Shown here: positions 1 to 8,173 of the stretch, piece by piece
How positions within the stretch are numbered: the first letter of the stretch is position 1
Layout: each line of letters begins with the position of its first letter
Assembly: GCA_046758905.1 (NCBI GenBank)
Contig: JBHIBC010000023.1
Location: 1 to 40,222 of the forward strand
DNA: 40,222 nucleotides
Direction: 5' to 3'
From: JBHIBC01 sp046758905
GTDB lineage: Bacteria > Acidobacteriota > Polarisedimenticolia > Gp22-AA2
Translations under genes and position numbers: made by a program
The notes under the pieces: model-generated
The model's input: only the letters and a program-made list of their open reading frames with translations
The model's database searches: none
What the model was told of the DNA's origin: nothing

Positions 1-392
1 TGGTGGCGCTCGATGACCGCGCCGTAGGCCGTGACGGCCTCGTCGACACGCCCCAGCATCATCAGGGCGTTGCCGCGGTTGAAGGCGGCGGCCTGGGCCA
101 GGGAGCGGTCGCGGGCCGATTCCGCCCTGCGGTACTCCTCCGCGGCCTTCTCGTGCTCGCCCTTCCGGTACAGGGCGTTGCCGATGTTGTAGTGCAGCTC
201 GGGCGCCTCCGGCCGCGATGCCTGGGCGTCCATGTACATCCGGAGCGCCGCATCGTATTGCTGCTGTGCGTACAGCCGGTTCCCCTCGTTGTTTCGGGAC
301 GCGGCGGAGTCCGCCAGCGCCGGCGCGGACCAGCCGATCGCCAGGGCCAAGGCCAGGGCGGGCGGGCCGGCGGCGGCGCGGCCCGGCCTCAC
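1..392 (-). CDS. BatC-like TPR protein, 3' part cut by window edge
   Basis: Partial gene: it starts with GTG at 392 and runs off the left edge. The first 28 or so residues form a signal peptide or membrane anchor (hydrophobic run ALALALAIGW, then APALA), so the protein is probably exported or anchored in the inner membrane. The rest has tetratricopeptide character: ELHYNIGNALYRKGEHEKAA and FNRGNALMMLGRVDEA are typical TPR helices. The GTG overlaps the TGA of the upstream von Willebrand gene (GTGA, 389-392), so the two are translationally coupled. In Bat (aerotolerance) operons a TPR protein, BatC or BatE, follows batA and batB, and this position fits. The C-terminus is not visible, so repeat number and any extra domain are unknown. 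Confidence 0.85.
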   Translation of the reverse strand, partial: MRPGRAAAGPPALALALAIGWSAPALADSAASRNNEGNRLYAQQQYDAALRMYMDAQASRPEAPELHYNIGNALYRKGEHEKAAEEYRRAESARDRSLAQAAAFNRGNALMMLGRVDEAVTAYGAVIERH

Positions 393-1438
393 GGACCTCC
401 CCCCTGCCTGCCCCGGACGGCCGCCTGCGGCGCGGGGCCGGCGCCGCTCCGTTCCGCGAGCAGCGCCTCCAGTCCGAGCAGGAGCAGGGCGACGCCTAAG
501 GGAAGTTGATACCGATCCTCGTACGCCGTGTGCAGCCTGGAGGTCAGGGCGCGGCGCTCCATGCCGGCGATCTCCTCGTAGATCCGCTCCAGCTCGATCC
601 CCTCGGCGGTGGCCCGGTAGTATCGGCCTCCCGTCGCCGCGGCGATCCCGTCCAGGGTGCTCTCTCCTAGACGGCTGGTCACCTTCCGATTGTCGCGGTC
701 TTCCTTATATCCTACAACCTCGCCACGCTCGTTTCGCAGCGGGATGGGCTCGCCCGCGGGGCTGCCGACCCCGACCGTGTAAATGGTGACGCCCTCCTCG
801 GCGGCCGCCCGCGCCGCGGCCTCGACGTCGCCCTCGTGATCCTCCCCGTCGGTGATCAGGATCAGCACCCTGTACCGCCGGCTGCCCGACGGGTAGGAGC
901 GGAGCGCCGTGCGGATCGCCTCGGCGACCGCGGTGCCCGGGGTCGGGACCAGGTCGGTGTCGAGGACGTCCACGAAGAGGCTGGCGGCGCCGTAGTCGAG
1001 GGTCAGGGGGCAGGCGACGTACGCGGTCCCGGCGAACGCCACCAGGCCGATCCGGTCGCCGCGGAGCATGTCGATCAGCGAGGAGACCGCGGCCCGCGCC
1101 TGCGCCAGCCGGCTCGGCTTGACGTCCTCGGCCAGCATGCTCAGCGAGGTGTCGACGGCCACGATGATGTCGAGGCCGCGCCGGGTGACGGCCTCGAGCT
1201 TGGCCCCCCACTGCGGGCGCGCCAGCGCCAGGACGAGGAACAGAGCGGCCGCGACCAGCAGGGCGGCCTTGATGGCCCGCCGCTCCAGGCTGACGCCGGC
1301 CAGCAGGCGACGGACGGAGCCCCACTCGCCGAAGGCGGACAGCGCCTTCCGGCGCCGCCGGAAGTCCAGCGCGAACAGGGCGGCCAGGACCGGCAGCCCG
1401 AGCAGCAGCCAGAGGTGGCCCGCGGCGGCGAACCGCAT
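389..1438 (-). CDS. batB: BatB-like von Willebrand factor A membrane protein
   Basis: This 349-residue protein has an N-terminal hydrophobic segment (residues 7-24), a basic stretch, a second hydrophobic segment (about 59-72), then a von Willebrand A domain with the metal-binding MIDAS motif DTSLS and the later LITDGED strand. A last hydrophobic helix (LPLGVALLLLGLEALLA) lies near the C-terminus. This is the usual BatA/BatB layout: two N-terminal helices, a periplasmic VWA domain, and a C-terminal helix. It overlaps its upstream neighbour by four bases (ATGA at 1435-1438) and its downstream TPR neighbour by GTGA. Bat proteins are linked to stress and oxygen tolerance and are thought to work with MoxR; the exact activity is not known. 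The choice of B rather than A rests on gene order. Confidence 0.85.
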   Translation of the reverse strand: MRFAAAGHLWLLLGLPVLAALFALDFRRRRKALSAFGEWGSVRRLLAGVSLERRAIKAALLVAAALFLVLALARPQWGAKLEAVTRRGLDIIVAVDTSLSMLAEDVKPSRLAQARAAVSSLIDMLRGDRIGLVAFAGTAYVACPLTLDYGAASLFVDVLDTDLVPTPGTAVAEAIRTALRSYPSGSRRYRVLILITDGEDHEGDVEAAARAAAEEGVTIYTVGVGSPAGEPIPLRNERGEVVGYKEDRDNRKVTSRLGESTLDGIAAATGGRYYRATAEGIELERIYEEIAGMERRALTSRLHTAYEDRYQLPLGVALLLLGLEALLAERSGAGPAPQAAVRGRQGGGP

Positions 1439-2439
1439 CAGGGGATCCTCCGCAGCGCCGTGCCCGAGAGGACCAGCCCGGCCGCGAGCAGGATCGCCCC
1501 GGGCTGGAGGAAGAGAGGGAACAGCTCCGTGTGCCGGGGGTAGCCGCGCACCCGGATCTCGGTCCGCTCCATGCGATCGATGACGTCGAAGATCCTCTTG
1601 AGCGAGGCCGCGCCCGTCGCCCGGAAGTATCGCCCCCCGGTCACCCGCGCGATCTCCTGCAGCGTCTCCTCGTCGATGTCGGCGGTGACGTTGATGTAGC
1701 GCTTCCCCATGATCGGGTCCTCGATCGGGTAGGGGGCCGGCCCCTCGGTGCCCACGCCGATGGTGTACACCTTGATGCCGAGGGCCTCGGCCACGCGGGC
1801 GCCCCCGAGCGGGTCGATCTGCCCCTTGGTGTTGCGCCCGTCGGTCAGGAGGACGATGACCCGGCTCCTCCCGTTGGAGTCCTTGAGGCGGGACGCGGCC
1901 GTGGCGAGCCCCATGCCGATGGCCGTGCCGTCCTCGTCGCTAGGGGCGATCCGGACGTCCCCCAGCAGGTCCAGCAGCACGCCGTAGTCGAGCGTCAGGG
2001 GGCAGCGGGTGTAGGCGTTGGCGGCGAAGATCACCAGGCCGATACGGTCGTTCCTTCGCCCCCGCACGAACTGCCCCACCAGGTCCTTGGCGACCTCGAG
2101 CCGGTTCTTCGGCCGGAAGTCCTCCGTCCGCATGCTGCCGGAGATGTCGACGGTGACCACTATGTCGATCCCCTCGGTGAGGATCTCCTCCTCGTGGCGT
2201 CCGGTCTGCGGCCGCGCCAGGGCGACGACGAGGAGCAGCAGCCCGGCCAGGTGCAGGACGGGCGGCAGGTTCCGGAGGCGCACGGCGGCGCCCGCGGGGA
2301 CGGAGCGGAACGGGGCCAGCCCCGAGTAGATCAAGGTGGGCCTGCGGTGCCGCCGGCGATAGAGCAGGACGGCGATCGCCCCGAGCAGGATGAGGGCGCC
2401 GAGGCCGGCCCACGGGCTGGCGAAGCGGAACAGGCTCAT
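1438..2439 (-). CDS. batA: BatA-like von Willebrand factor A membrane protein
   Basis: This 333-residue protein has the BatA layout: an N-terminal helix (about residues 10-27), a second helix (about 60-75, HLAGLLLLVVALARPQ), a von Willebrand A domain with an intact MIDAS motif (DISGSM, and later VLLTDG), and a C-terminal helix (LFLQPGAILLAAGLVL). It is a paralogue of the following gene; both share the ARPQ sequence just before the domain and the CPLTLDYG strand inside it. The start ATG overlaps the stop of the BatD-like gene (2436-2439), and its own stop overlaps the next start, so the set is translated as a chain. The intact MIDAS suggests it binds a divalent cation and a protein partner in the periplasm; the partner is not known. 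Confidence 0.87.
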   Translation of the reverse strand: MSLFRFASPWAGLGALILLGAIAVLLYRRRHRRPTLIYSGLAPFRSVPAGAAVRLRNLPPVLHLAGLLLLVVALARPQTGRHEEEILTEGIDIVVTVDISGSMRTEDFRPKNRLEVAKDLVGQFVRGRRNDRIGLVIFAANAYTRCPLTLDYGVLLDLLGDVRIAPSDEDGTAIGMGLATAASRLKDSNGRSRVIVLLTDGRNTKGQIDPLGGARVAEALGIKVYTIGVGTEGPAPYPIEDPIMGKRYINVTADIDEETLQEIARVTGGRYFRATGAASLKRIFDVIDRMERTEIRVRGYPRHTELFPLFLQPGAILLAAGLVLSGTALRRIP

Positions 2440-3437
2440 GCGGCCGGCTCCTGCGTGGCCGCCGCCGGGGCGGGCGGCCGGGTCTCGTCCACCAGCCGGT
2501 AGGCCCGCTCGACGTGCGCGCGGGTCTGCTCGGATGCGGGGACGTACTTGGCGAACTTGACGAGGTCGCAGGTCCCGAAGAACTCCCTGGACGAGGTGAT
2601 CGCGCCGGCGCCGGCCCGGACCTCACGGAGCCCCTCCAGGATCTCGCTCGTGGTGCGCTCGAAGGTCTCGATCCGAAAGCGCGCCCCGACGTAGCGCCGG
2701 AGGATCTCCGACAGCTCAATGTAGAACTCCTTGACCCGCCCCCGCGCCAGCAGGTCGGATGAGAGGAGCCGCTGCAGGTCGGCGTAGGCGGTCTCGTGCG
2801 GCGGGCGGGGCGGCGCCGGGGGGGTCGCCGCGGCCGTCGCCCGCCGGCGCCGGCGGCGCCGCCAGGCGTACAGCGCCGCCGCCAGGGCCGTCGCCCCGAG
2901 CAACAGCCACGGCCACAGGGGGCTCTCCGGCATGGCGACCGGGCCCTTGATGTCGGCCGGCTCCGTGTCCCCCTCCGAGAGGACCGAGACCACCGCGAAG
3001 GGGATCGGCTCGCTCCTGGCCGTCACCTCCAGGCCCTCCGGGTCGACGTAGGAGACCTCGAAGCGGGGGATCGCGCCCTCGCCGACCTCGAAGGCGGTGA
3101 CCCGCAGGACGAGGACGTCCATCAGCATCCCGTCCTCGGTCCGTCGCGTCGGCTCCTCCCTCCGATCGAGGAGGACCAGGGAGCCCAGGCTTCGCTCGGG
3201 CTCGAACGAGACGATCCGCCAGCCCTCCGGATAGACGAGCCGCAGGGTGACGGCGATCGGGTCGCCGAGGGTGATGGCGGTCCGGTCGGCCTCCGCCTCC
3301 AGCCTCGGGGCCCCCGCGGCCGGCCGCTCCCCGCCCGACCCCGGAGCGGCACGCGGGACCGACGCGGCGATCGCCGCCCCCAGGAGGGCCGGCAGCAGCG
3401 TCGCGAGCCGGCGTCGGCCCGGCCCCCGGCCGATCAT
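2436..3437 (-). CDS. BatD-like / DUF4381-type membrane protein
   Basis: This 333-residue protein has a signal peptide (basic residues, then TLLPALLGAAIAASVPRAA), an immunoglobulin-like beta region (about 45-160), one membrane helix (SPLWPWLLLGATALAAALYAW, about 171-191), an Arg-rich stop-transfer stretch, and a cytoplasmic helical tail (ELSEILRRYVGARF). BatD-type proteins and the proteins annotated DUF4381 share this order: exported beta domain, helix, short helical cytoplasmic domain. It lies between the DUF58 gene and the first VWA gene, overlapping both by four bases. BatD proteins are usually longer, so this may be a one-domain version; the family call is less certain than the operon membership. 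Confidence 0.7.
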   Translation of the reverse strand: MIGRGPGRRRLATLLPALLGAAIAASVPRAAPGSGGERPAAGAPRLEAEADRTAITLGDPIAVTLRLVYPEGWRIVSFEPERSLGSLVLLDRREEPTRRTEDGMLMDVLVLRVTAFEVGEGAIPRFEVSYVDPEGLEVTARSEPIPFAVVSVLSEGDTEPADIKGPVAMPESPLWPWLLLGATALAAALYAWRRRRRRRATAAATPPAPPRPPHETAYADLQRLLSSDLLARGRVKEFYIELSEILRRYVGARFRIETFERTTSEILEGLREVRAGAGAITSSREFFGTCDLVKFAKYVPASEQTRAHVERAYRLVDETRPPAPAAATQEPAA

Positions 3438-4315
3438 CGGCTCATCCTGCGCGCGCGCCGGTGGAAGAAGCGGACCAGCGGCACGTCGTAAGGGCGGTCG
3501 GTGAACAGCTCCAGCGCGTCGATGCCGGTCGACCGGAACAGCGACTCGCGCGCCGCCCGGCGTTCCGCCGCCCCGCCGCGGAACCCCTCCCGCGCCCGGC
3601 GGTCGGAGGAGTCGACCAGCAGCCGCTCCCCCGTCTCCGCGTCCTCGAGGTCGATCAGCCCGATCGGGGGCAGGGCCTCCTCGCGCGGGTCGGTGATCGG
3701 GACGGCGATGACGTCGTGCTTGCGCGCGGCCACGCGCAGCGGCTGGGCGTAGCCGTCCCCCAGGAAATCCGACACCAGGAAGACCACGCTCCTCTTGGTG
3801 ATCGTCCGGATCAGGGTCTGCAGCGCCGCCGCGATGTCGGTCCCCCGCCCGGCCGGCTCGAAGTAGAGGACCTCGCGGATCACGCGGAGGGCGTGCTCCT
3901 TCCCCTTGCGCGGCCGCAGGAAGGTCTCGATCCGGTCGGTGAAGGCGATCAGCCCGACCCGGTCGTTGTTCTGGATGGCGGAGAACGCCAGCAGGGCGCA
4001 GATCTCGGCGGCGATCTCCCGCTTGAACTGGCGCCGCGTGCCGAACTCCCCGGAGGCCGAGAAGTCGACGAGCAGGATGACCGTCAGCTCGCGCTCCTCG
4101 ACGTATCGCTTGACGAACGGGTGCCCCATCCGCGAGGTGACGTTCCAGTCGATGGTGCGGACGTCGTCGCCGAACTGGTACTCGCGCACCTCGGCGAACT
4201 CCATCCCGCGGCCCTTGAACACCGAGTGGTACTCGCCGGCCAGGGACTCGTTCACCAGCCGGTGGGTGCGGATCTCGATGCGCCGGACTTTCCTCAGGAT
4301 CTCCGCGGGCAGCAT
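3434..4315 (-). CDS. DUF58 domain protein
   Basis: This 293-residue soluble protein has the DUF58 hallmark near its start: GMEFAEVREYQFGDDVRTID followed by WN and a basic stretch, which is the family's core motif. Further on, ILLVDFSASGEF resembles a von Willebrand A first strand, and VVFLVSDFLG the later one; DUF58 proteins have a VWA-like fold. It sits 34 bases after the MoxR ATPase gene, the most conserved pairing in this operon type, and overlaps the BatD-like gene. The length matches the shorter DUF58 class that lacks N-terminal membrane helices. Its role is inferred to be a cytoplasmic partner or client of MoxR. Confidence 0.88.
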   Translation of the reverse strand: MLPAEILRKVRRIEIRTHRLVNESLAGEYHSVFKGRGMEFAEVREYQFGDDVRTIDWNVTSRMGHPFVKRYVEERELTVILLVDFSASGEFGTRRQFKREIAAEICALLAFSAIQNNDRVGLIAFTDRIETFLRPRKGKEHALRVIREVLYFEPAGRGTDIAAALQTLIRTITKRSVVFLVSDFLGDGYAQPLRVAARKHDVIAVPITDPREEALPPIGLIDLEDAETGERLLVDSSDRRAREGFRGGAAERRAARESLFRSTGIDALELFTDRPYDVPLVRFFHRRARRMSR

Positions 4316-4349
4316 CGAGGGCGGGGGGCGGACAGAGGGCGGGCTCGGC

Positions 4350-5336
4350 TCATGGCACCTCCACCGTGTCGAGCACCCTCTGGATGATCTGCTCTGTGGT
4401 CACGTCCTCGGCCTCGGCCTCGTAGGTGAGGATGATGCGGTGGCGGAGGACGTCGAACGCGATCGACTTGATGTCCTCGGGGGTGACGTAGCCGCGGCCG
4501 CGGACGAAGGCGTGGGCCTTGGCCGCGACCGTGAGGAACACCGTGGCCCGCGGCGAGGCGCCGAACCGGACGAGCCCCTTGATGTCGAGATCGTAATCCT
4601 CGGGACGGCGGGTGGCGAAGACGATCTCGACGATGTAGTCCTTGATGCGGTTGTCGATGTAGATCTGGCTGACGACCCTGCGCGCGCTGAGGATGTCGGA
4701 GGGAGTGACCAGCGGCCGCACCGGCTGGTGGTTGGGGCTGGTGACGCGGTCCAGGATCTCACGCTCCTCCCTGCGGTTCGGGTAGTCGACCTTGAGCTTG
4801 AGCATGAAGCGATCGACCTGCGCCTCGGGCAGCGGGTAGGTGCCCTCCTGCTCGATGGGGTTCTGGGTCGCGAGCACCAGGAAGGGCGGCTCCAGGGGGT
4901 AGCTGGCGTCGCCGATGGTGACCTGCGTCTCCTGCATGGCCTCCAGGAGGGCCGACTGCACCTTCGCGGGGGCCCGGTTGATCTCGTCCGCGAGGATGAT
5001 GTTCGCGAACACCGGGCCCTTGCGGGGCACGAAGCGCCCGTCCCTCTGGTTGTAGATCATCGTCCCGATGAGGTCGGCCGGCAGCAGGTCCGGGGTGAAC
5101 TGGATGCGCTGGAATTTGGCGTCGATCGCCTGCGCCAGGGTCTTGATCGAGAGCGTCTTGGCCAGCCCGGGGACCCCCTCCAGGAGGAGGTGCCCGTCCC
5201 CCAGCAGGCCGATCAGGAGGCGGTCCAGGAGCACCTTCTGGCCGACGATCACCTTGCGCACCTCCCCCAGCACCTGCTCGACGAAGGCCGATTCCTTCGC
5301 CACCAGGTCGTTCATCCGCTTGATGTCGGGCTGCAT
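4350..5336 (-). CDS. moxR: MoxR-family AAA+ ATPase
   Basis: This 328-residue AAA+ ATPase has a Walker A GVPGLAKT, a Walker B IILADEINRAPAKVQSALLE and a sensor 1 LATQNPIEQEGTYPLPEAQ, all close to the MoxR consensus. MoxR ATPases act as chaperones that mature metal- or VWA-containing partners. I place the start at the ATG at 5336 (MQPDIKRMND): the open frame continues upstream but only into sequence with no MoxR similarity and through a good promoter. A GGAG lies about a dozen bases upstream. It is the first gene of the leftward operon and is transcribed from the promoter at 5383-5411, divergent from the chemosensory operon. Confidence 0.92.
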   Translation of the reverse strand: MQPDIKRMNDLVAKESAFVEQVLGEVRKVIVGQKVLLDRLLIGLLGDGHLLLEGVPGLAKTLSIKTLAQAIDAKFQRIQFTPDLLPADLIGTMIYNQRDGRFVPRKGPVFANIILADEINRAPAKVQSALLEAMQETQVTIGDASYPLEPPFLVLATQNPIEQEGTYPLPEAQVDRFMLKLKVDYPNRREEREILDRVTSPNHQPVRPLVTPSDILSARRVVSQIYIDNRIKDYIVEIVFATRRPEDYDLDIKGLVRFGASPRATVFLTVAAKAHAFVRGRGYVTPEDIKSIAFDVLRHRIILTYEAEAEDVTTEQIIQRVLDTVEVP

Positions 5337-5382
5337 CGGCGCGCTAAGCTCCGGCGAGAATTGAACTTGAGCCGAGCGCGGA

Positions 5383-5411
5383 ATTGTAGACCAGGCACCC
5401 GGACGAGTCAA
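5383..5411 (-). promoter_or_regulatory. sigma70-type promoter of the moxR/bat operon
   Basis: On the minus strand the sequence reads TTGACT, 17 bases, TACAAT, five of six matches to the -35 box and five of six to the -10 box at ideal spacing. Transcription would begin near 5376, giving a 5' leader of about 40 bases before the moxR ATG at 5336. It is the only strong match in the gap in this direction. Confidence 0.75.
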
Positions 5412-5442
5412 TTTCGCGCCCGATCCCCGAGCCCCGGTCCGG

Positions 5443-5471
5443 TTGATCATCCCCGGGGCGGAACCTATACT
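5443..5471 (+). promoter_or_regulatory. sigma70-type promoter of the chemosensory operon
   Basis: The plus strand reads TTGATC at 5443-5448, 17 bases, TATACT at 5466-5471. This gives strong boxes at ideal spacing, with a start expected near 5478 and a leader of about 70 bases before the cheR ATG. It lies back to back with the moxR promoter, their -35 boxes 31 bases apart, so a regulator binding between them could affect both operons. Confidence 0.72.
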
Positions 5472-5549
5472 CCCCCGCGGTGCGCGACGCCGCCCGGAAG
5501 TCGAAGAGGAATCGGGCAGTTGTCGGCGGGCGCGCCGGCCGGTGAAGCG

Positions 5550-6416
5550 ATGGGCCACGAGGCGCCCCGGACCTTCCAGGCGATCCAGAGGCACCTCGCG
5601 CGGCGCCGGGGTCTCGATCTCTCCCGCTACAAGGAGAGCTACCTCAGGCGTCGCCTCCTTGTCCGCGTGAGGGCCCTCAGGCTGAAGGGGCTGGACGAGT
5701 ATGCCGGATACGTTGTCAGGCACCCCGAGGAGGTCGGCCCGCTGCTGCGGGCGCTGTCGATCAAGGTCACGGGGTTTTTCAGGAACCGTTCCTGTTTCTC
5801 GTTCCTGAGGGAGACGGTCGTGCCCGACCTGATCGCGCGCTCCGCCCGCAGGGGCGGGCGCGTGGCGGTGTGGAGCGCCGGCTGCGCCAGCGGCGAGGAG
5901 GCCTACTCGGTCGCCGCCCTGTTCGCGGACGCGCTCGGGCGGCGCGGCGACGTGCGGGTCCGGGTCCTGGGCACCGACATCGACCTCGCGGCGCTGGAGC
6001 GGGCCCGGCAGGCGAGGTTCACCGCCGAGGCCCTGGCGCGGTCGGCGCCCGACGGGGCCGGGCGGTTCTTCGAGACGGGTGAGGCGGGCGCGGTGACGCC
6101 GACCCGGAGGTTGAGGCGGATGGTGGCGTTCTGCCGCGAGAGCCTCCTCGACCGGTTCGAGCGCGAGGATCTCGATCTGATCCTGTGCAGGAACGTCCTC
6201 ATCTATTTCTCGCTCGACCACCAGGCCACCATCCTCTCGCGCTTCGCCGGGGCGCTGTCGCCGGGGGGTTACCTGGTCCTGGGCCGCGTCGAGCGGCTGT
6301 TCGGCGAGGCCCGCACCCTGTTCGAGGTGGCCAGCGCCCGCGACCGCGTCTATCGCCGCTGCCCCGCCGTCCCGGAGGGGACCGCCCGGGCGCTCGAGGC
6401 AACGCCATGCGCATGA
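5550..6416 (+). CDS. cheR: CheR chemotaxis protein methyltransferase
   Basis: This 288-residue protein methylates glutamates on chemoreceptors with S-adenosylmethionine. The N-terminal helical domain carries YKESYLRRRLLVRVRA, and the Rossmann-like domain carries VWSAGCASGEEAYSVA, LGTDIDLAALERA and LILCRNVLIYF, all CheR signatures. I chose the ATG at 5550, which puts the known N-terminal domain directly after the start; the frame stays open far upstream because it shadows moxR. The end overlaps the receptor gene by ten bases. The receptor in this operon lacks a C-terminal docking pentapeptide, and no cheB demethylase gene is present, so methylation would be unopposed unless CheB is encoded elsewhere. 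Confidence 0.92.
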   Translation: MGHEAPRTFQAIQRHLARRRGLDLSRYKESYLRRRLLVRVRALRLKGLDEYAGYVVRHPEEVGPLLRALSIKVTGFFRNRSCFSFLRETVVPDLIARSARRGGRVAVWSAGCASGEEAYSVAALFADALGRRGDVRVRVLGTDIDLAALERARQARFTAEALARSAPDGAGRFFETGEAGAVTPTRRLRRMVAFCRESLLDRFEREDLDLILCRNVLIYFSLDHQATILSRFAGALSPGGYLVLGRVERLFGEARTLFEVASARDRVYRRCPAVPEGTARALEATPCA

Positions 6417-7645
6417 AGCTGGCCCTGGCCTTCCTGATCGTCACCTTCCTGTTCGTGATCACGCACTTCCTGTTCACGCCGCCGCGCTTCTACACCTTCT
6501 GGGAGCTGATCGGCTACGTGTCGGTGGAGGTCCTGATCGGGCTGTCGGCCGCGGTCGTGCTGTCCAGGTACTTCACCAAGAACCTCAGGCACCTGGCCGC
6601 GGCGACCTCCGTGATCAGCCGGGGCGACCTGACCCGCAGGCTGGAGCTGCGCAGCGGCGACGAGGTGGGGGATCTGGCGCGCACCTTCAACGCCATGCGG
6701 CAGAGCCTGTTCAACATCGTGACCGAGGTGCGCTCGGTCAGCGGCCACATCTTCGAGTCCGCGCAGTCGCTGTCGGCCACGGCGCAGGAGATGAACGCCA
6801 CCACCGAGGAGATCTCCTCGACCGTCCAGAACATCGCCCGGGGCGCCGAGGGGACGGCCGACATGGTCAACAAGACCTCGGCGATCACCCGCGACATGGC
6901 GGCGGCGATCGAGGGGATCTCCGGCAAGGCGCACCTCGCGGCGCAATCGTCGCAGCAGGCGGGCCAGCGGGCGCGCCAGGCCGGCGAGCAGATGGAGGGG
7001 GCCTCCCGCAAGGTGGCGGAGATCGTGTCTCTGATCGACACCGCCACCACGAATGTCGCGGGCTTCAAGGACCGGGCGCTGCGGATCAACGAGTCGGTCG
7101 ACTTCATCTCCCACATCTCCCAGCAGACCCACCTGCTGGCGCTGAACGCCACGATCGAGGCGGCGCGCGCCGGCGAGCACGGCCGCGGGTTCTCGGTGGT
7201 GGCCGAGGAGATCCGCAAGCTGGCGGACGCGTCGCGCAAGTTCGCCGAGCAGATCGCGCGGCTCGCGAAGGAGATCAACTCGGAGTCGAGCGACGTGATC
7301 GCGTCGATGAACGACACCACGCGCTCGGCGCGGGAGGGCGAGGGGGTGATCCGTGGGGCCAAGGAGTCGATCGACGCCATGGTCCGCTCGGTGCTCTCCA
7401 GCATGGACAAGATCCAGGAGATCTCCGCCCTGTCGCAGACCCAGGCCAAGGGCGCCGACGGCCTGGTGAGGGCCATCGAGGAGATCTCCAAGATCGCGGA
7501 GGACAACGCGGCGGGGACGGAGGAGGCGTCGGCGGCCACGCAGGAGCAGACGGCCTCCATGCAGGAGATGTCCGCGTCGGCGCAGGAGCTCGCCAAGGCG
7601 TCCGACACGCTGAAGGACCTGATCGCGGTGTTCAAGGTGGGTTAG
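6407..7645 (+). CDS. mcp: methyl-accepting chemotaxis protein without a periplasmic sensor domain
   Basis: This 412-residue receptor has two N-terminal membrane helices (about 4-22 and 33-54) joined by only about ten residues, then a HAMP domain (YFTKNLRHLAAATSVISRGD to TFNAMRQSLF), then a long coiled-coil signalling domain. The hairpin tip is conserved: QQTHLLALNATIEAARAGE followed by HGRGFSVVAEEIRKLA. With no room for a periplasmic domain, the input must come from the membrane, the HAMP, the cytoplasm or a partner protein. Gln-rich helices flanking the tip offer plausible CheD/CheR sites. It starts inside the end of cheR (ten-base overlap). It ends in a plain helix with no NWETF-type tail. 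Confidence 0.93.
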   Translation: MRMKLALAFLIVTFLFVITHFLFTPPRFYTFWELIGYVSVEVLIGLSAAVVLSRYFTKNLRHLAAATSVISRGDLTRRLELRSGDEVGDLARTFNAMRQSLFNIVTEVRSVSGHIFESAQSLSATAQEMNATTEEISSTVQNIARGAEGTADMVNKTSAITRDMAAAIEGISGKAHLAAQSSQQAGQRARQAGEQMEGASRKVAEIVSLIDTATTNVAGFKDRALRINESVDFISHISQQTHLLALNATIEAARAGEHGRGFSVVAEEIRKLADASRKFAEQIARLAKEINSESSDVIASMNDTTRSAREGEGVIRGAKESIDAMVRSVLSSMDKIQEISALSQTQAKGADGLVRAIEEISKIAEDNAAGTEEASAATQEQTASMQEMSASAQELAKASDTLKDLIAVFKVG

Positions 7646-7657
7646 GATCCGCTCACG

Positions 7658-8173
7658 GTGAGGCAGATGGCGGAGACGATCATCACGTTCGAGTCGCGGT
7701 CCGACCTGTACGGGCTGCCGGCGCGCGACATCCTCGAGGTGGCCCCCCTGAAGGGCCTGCGGCCGGTCCCCCGCTCCCCGAGGATCGTCGCCGGCCTGGC
7801 GGAGATCCACGGGCGCATCGTCACCCTGATCGACCTCGACAGGGTGCTGGGCGGCCCGGGCCCCGCCGCCCTCCCGGCGGCGGAGGACGCAGGGGAGGCG
7901 GGCCGCGTCGGCGGGGCGGGCCTCGGCGTCGTCCTGGCGCCGCCGCTCGACCACCTGGGGATCCTGGTGCGGTCGGACGTCGACGTGGCGCCCTCGGACG
8001 GATCGGCGCGTCCCTCCGGGCTCCCGGACGAAGGGGGCCTCCTCCGCGCCCGGGTGCCGGTCGGCGACAGGCTCCTGAACCTGCTGTTCCTGCCCGCTCT
8101 CGTGTCGCGCGTCGAGGAGGCGCTCCGCGACGGGTTCAAGCCCGGGCCCTCGGGCCCGGGAGGGGAGGGGTGA
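7658..8173 (+). CDS. cheW: CheW-like coupling protein
   Basis: This 171-residue protein has the CheW fold signature: LYGLPARDILEVAPLKGLRPVPRSP, shown here as a region rather than an exact match, then VAGLAEIHGRIVTLIDL, the most conserved CheW stretch. CheW links receptors to CheA at the membrane array. A low-complexity Pro/Ala/Gly stretch (about residues 66-86) interrupts the domain and may be a loop insertion. The GTG at 7658 is the longest start; the ATG at 7667 is an equally reasonable choice. It lies 12 bases after the receptor gene and its stop overlaps the cheY ATG by one base. Confidence 0.85.
   Translation: MRQMAETIITFESRSDLYGLPARDILEVAPLKGLRPVPRSPRIVAGLAEIHGRIVTLIDLDRVLGGPGPAALPAAEDAGEAGRVGGAGLGVVLAPPLDHLGILVRSDVDVAPSDGSARPSGLPDEGGLLRARVPVGDRLLNLLFLPALVSRVEEALRDGFKPGPSGPGGEG

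Noticed and set aside
3906..6416. Very long plus-strand frame running through the moxR region into cheR
   Set aside because: Only the part from 5550 has CheR features; the upstream part is the antisense of the well-supported DUF58 and moxR genes and crosses the promoters.
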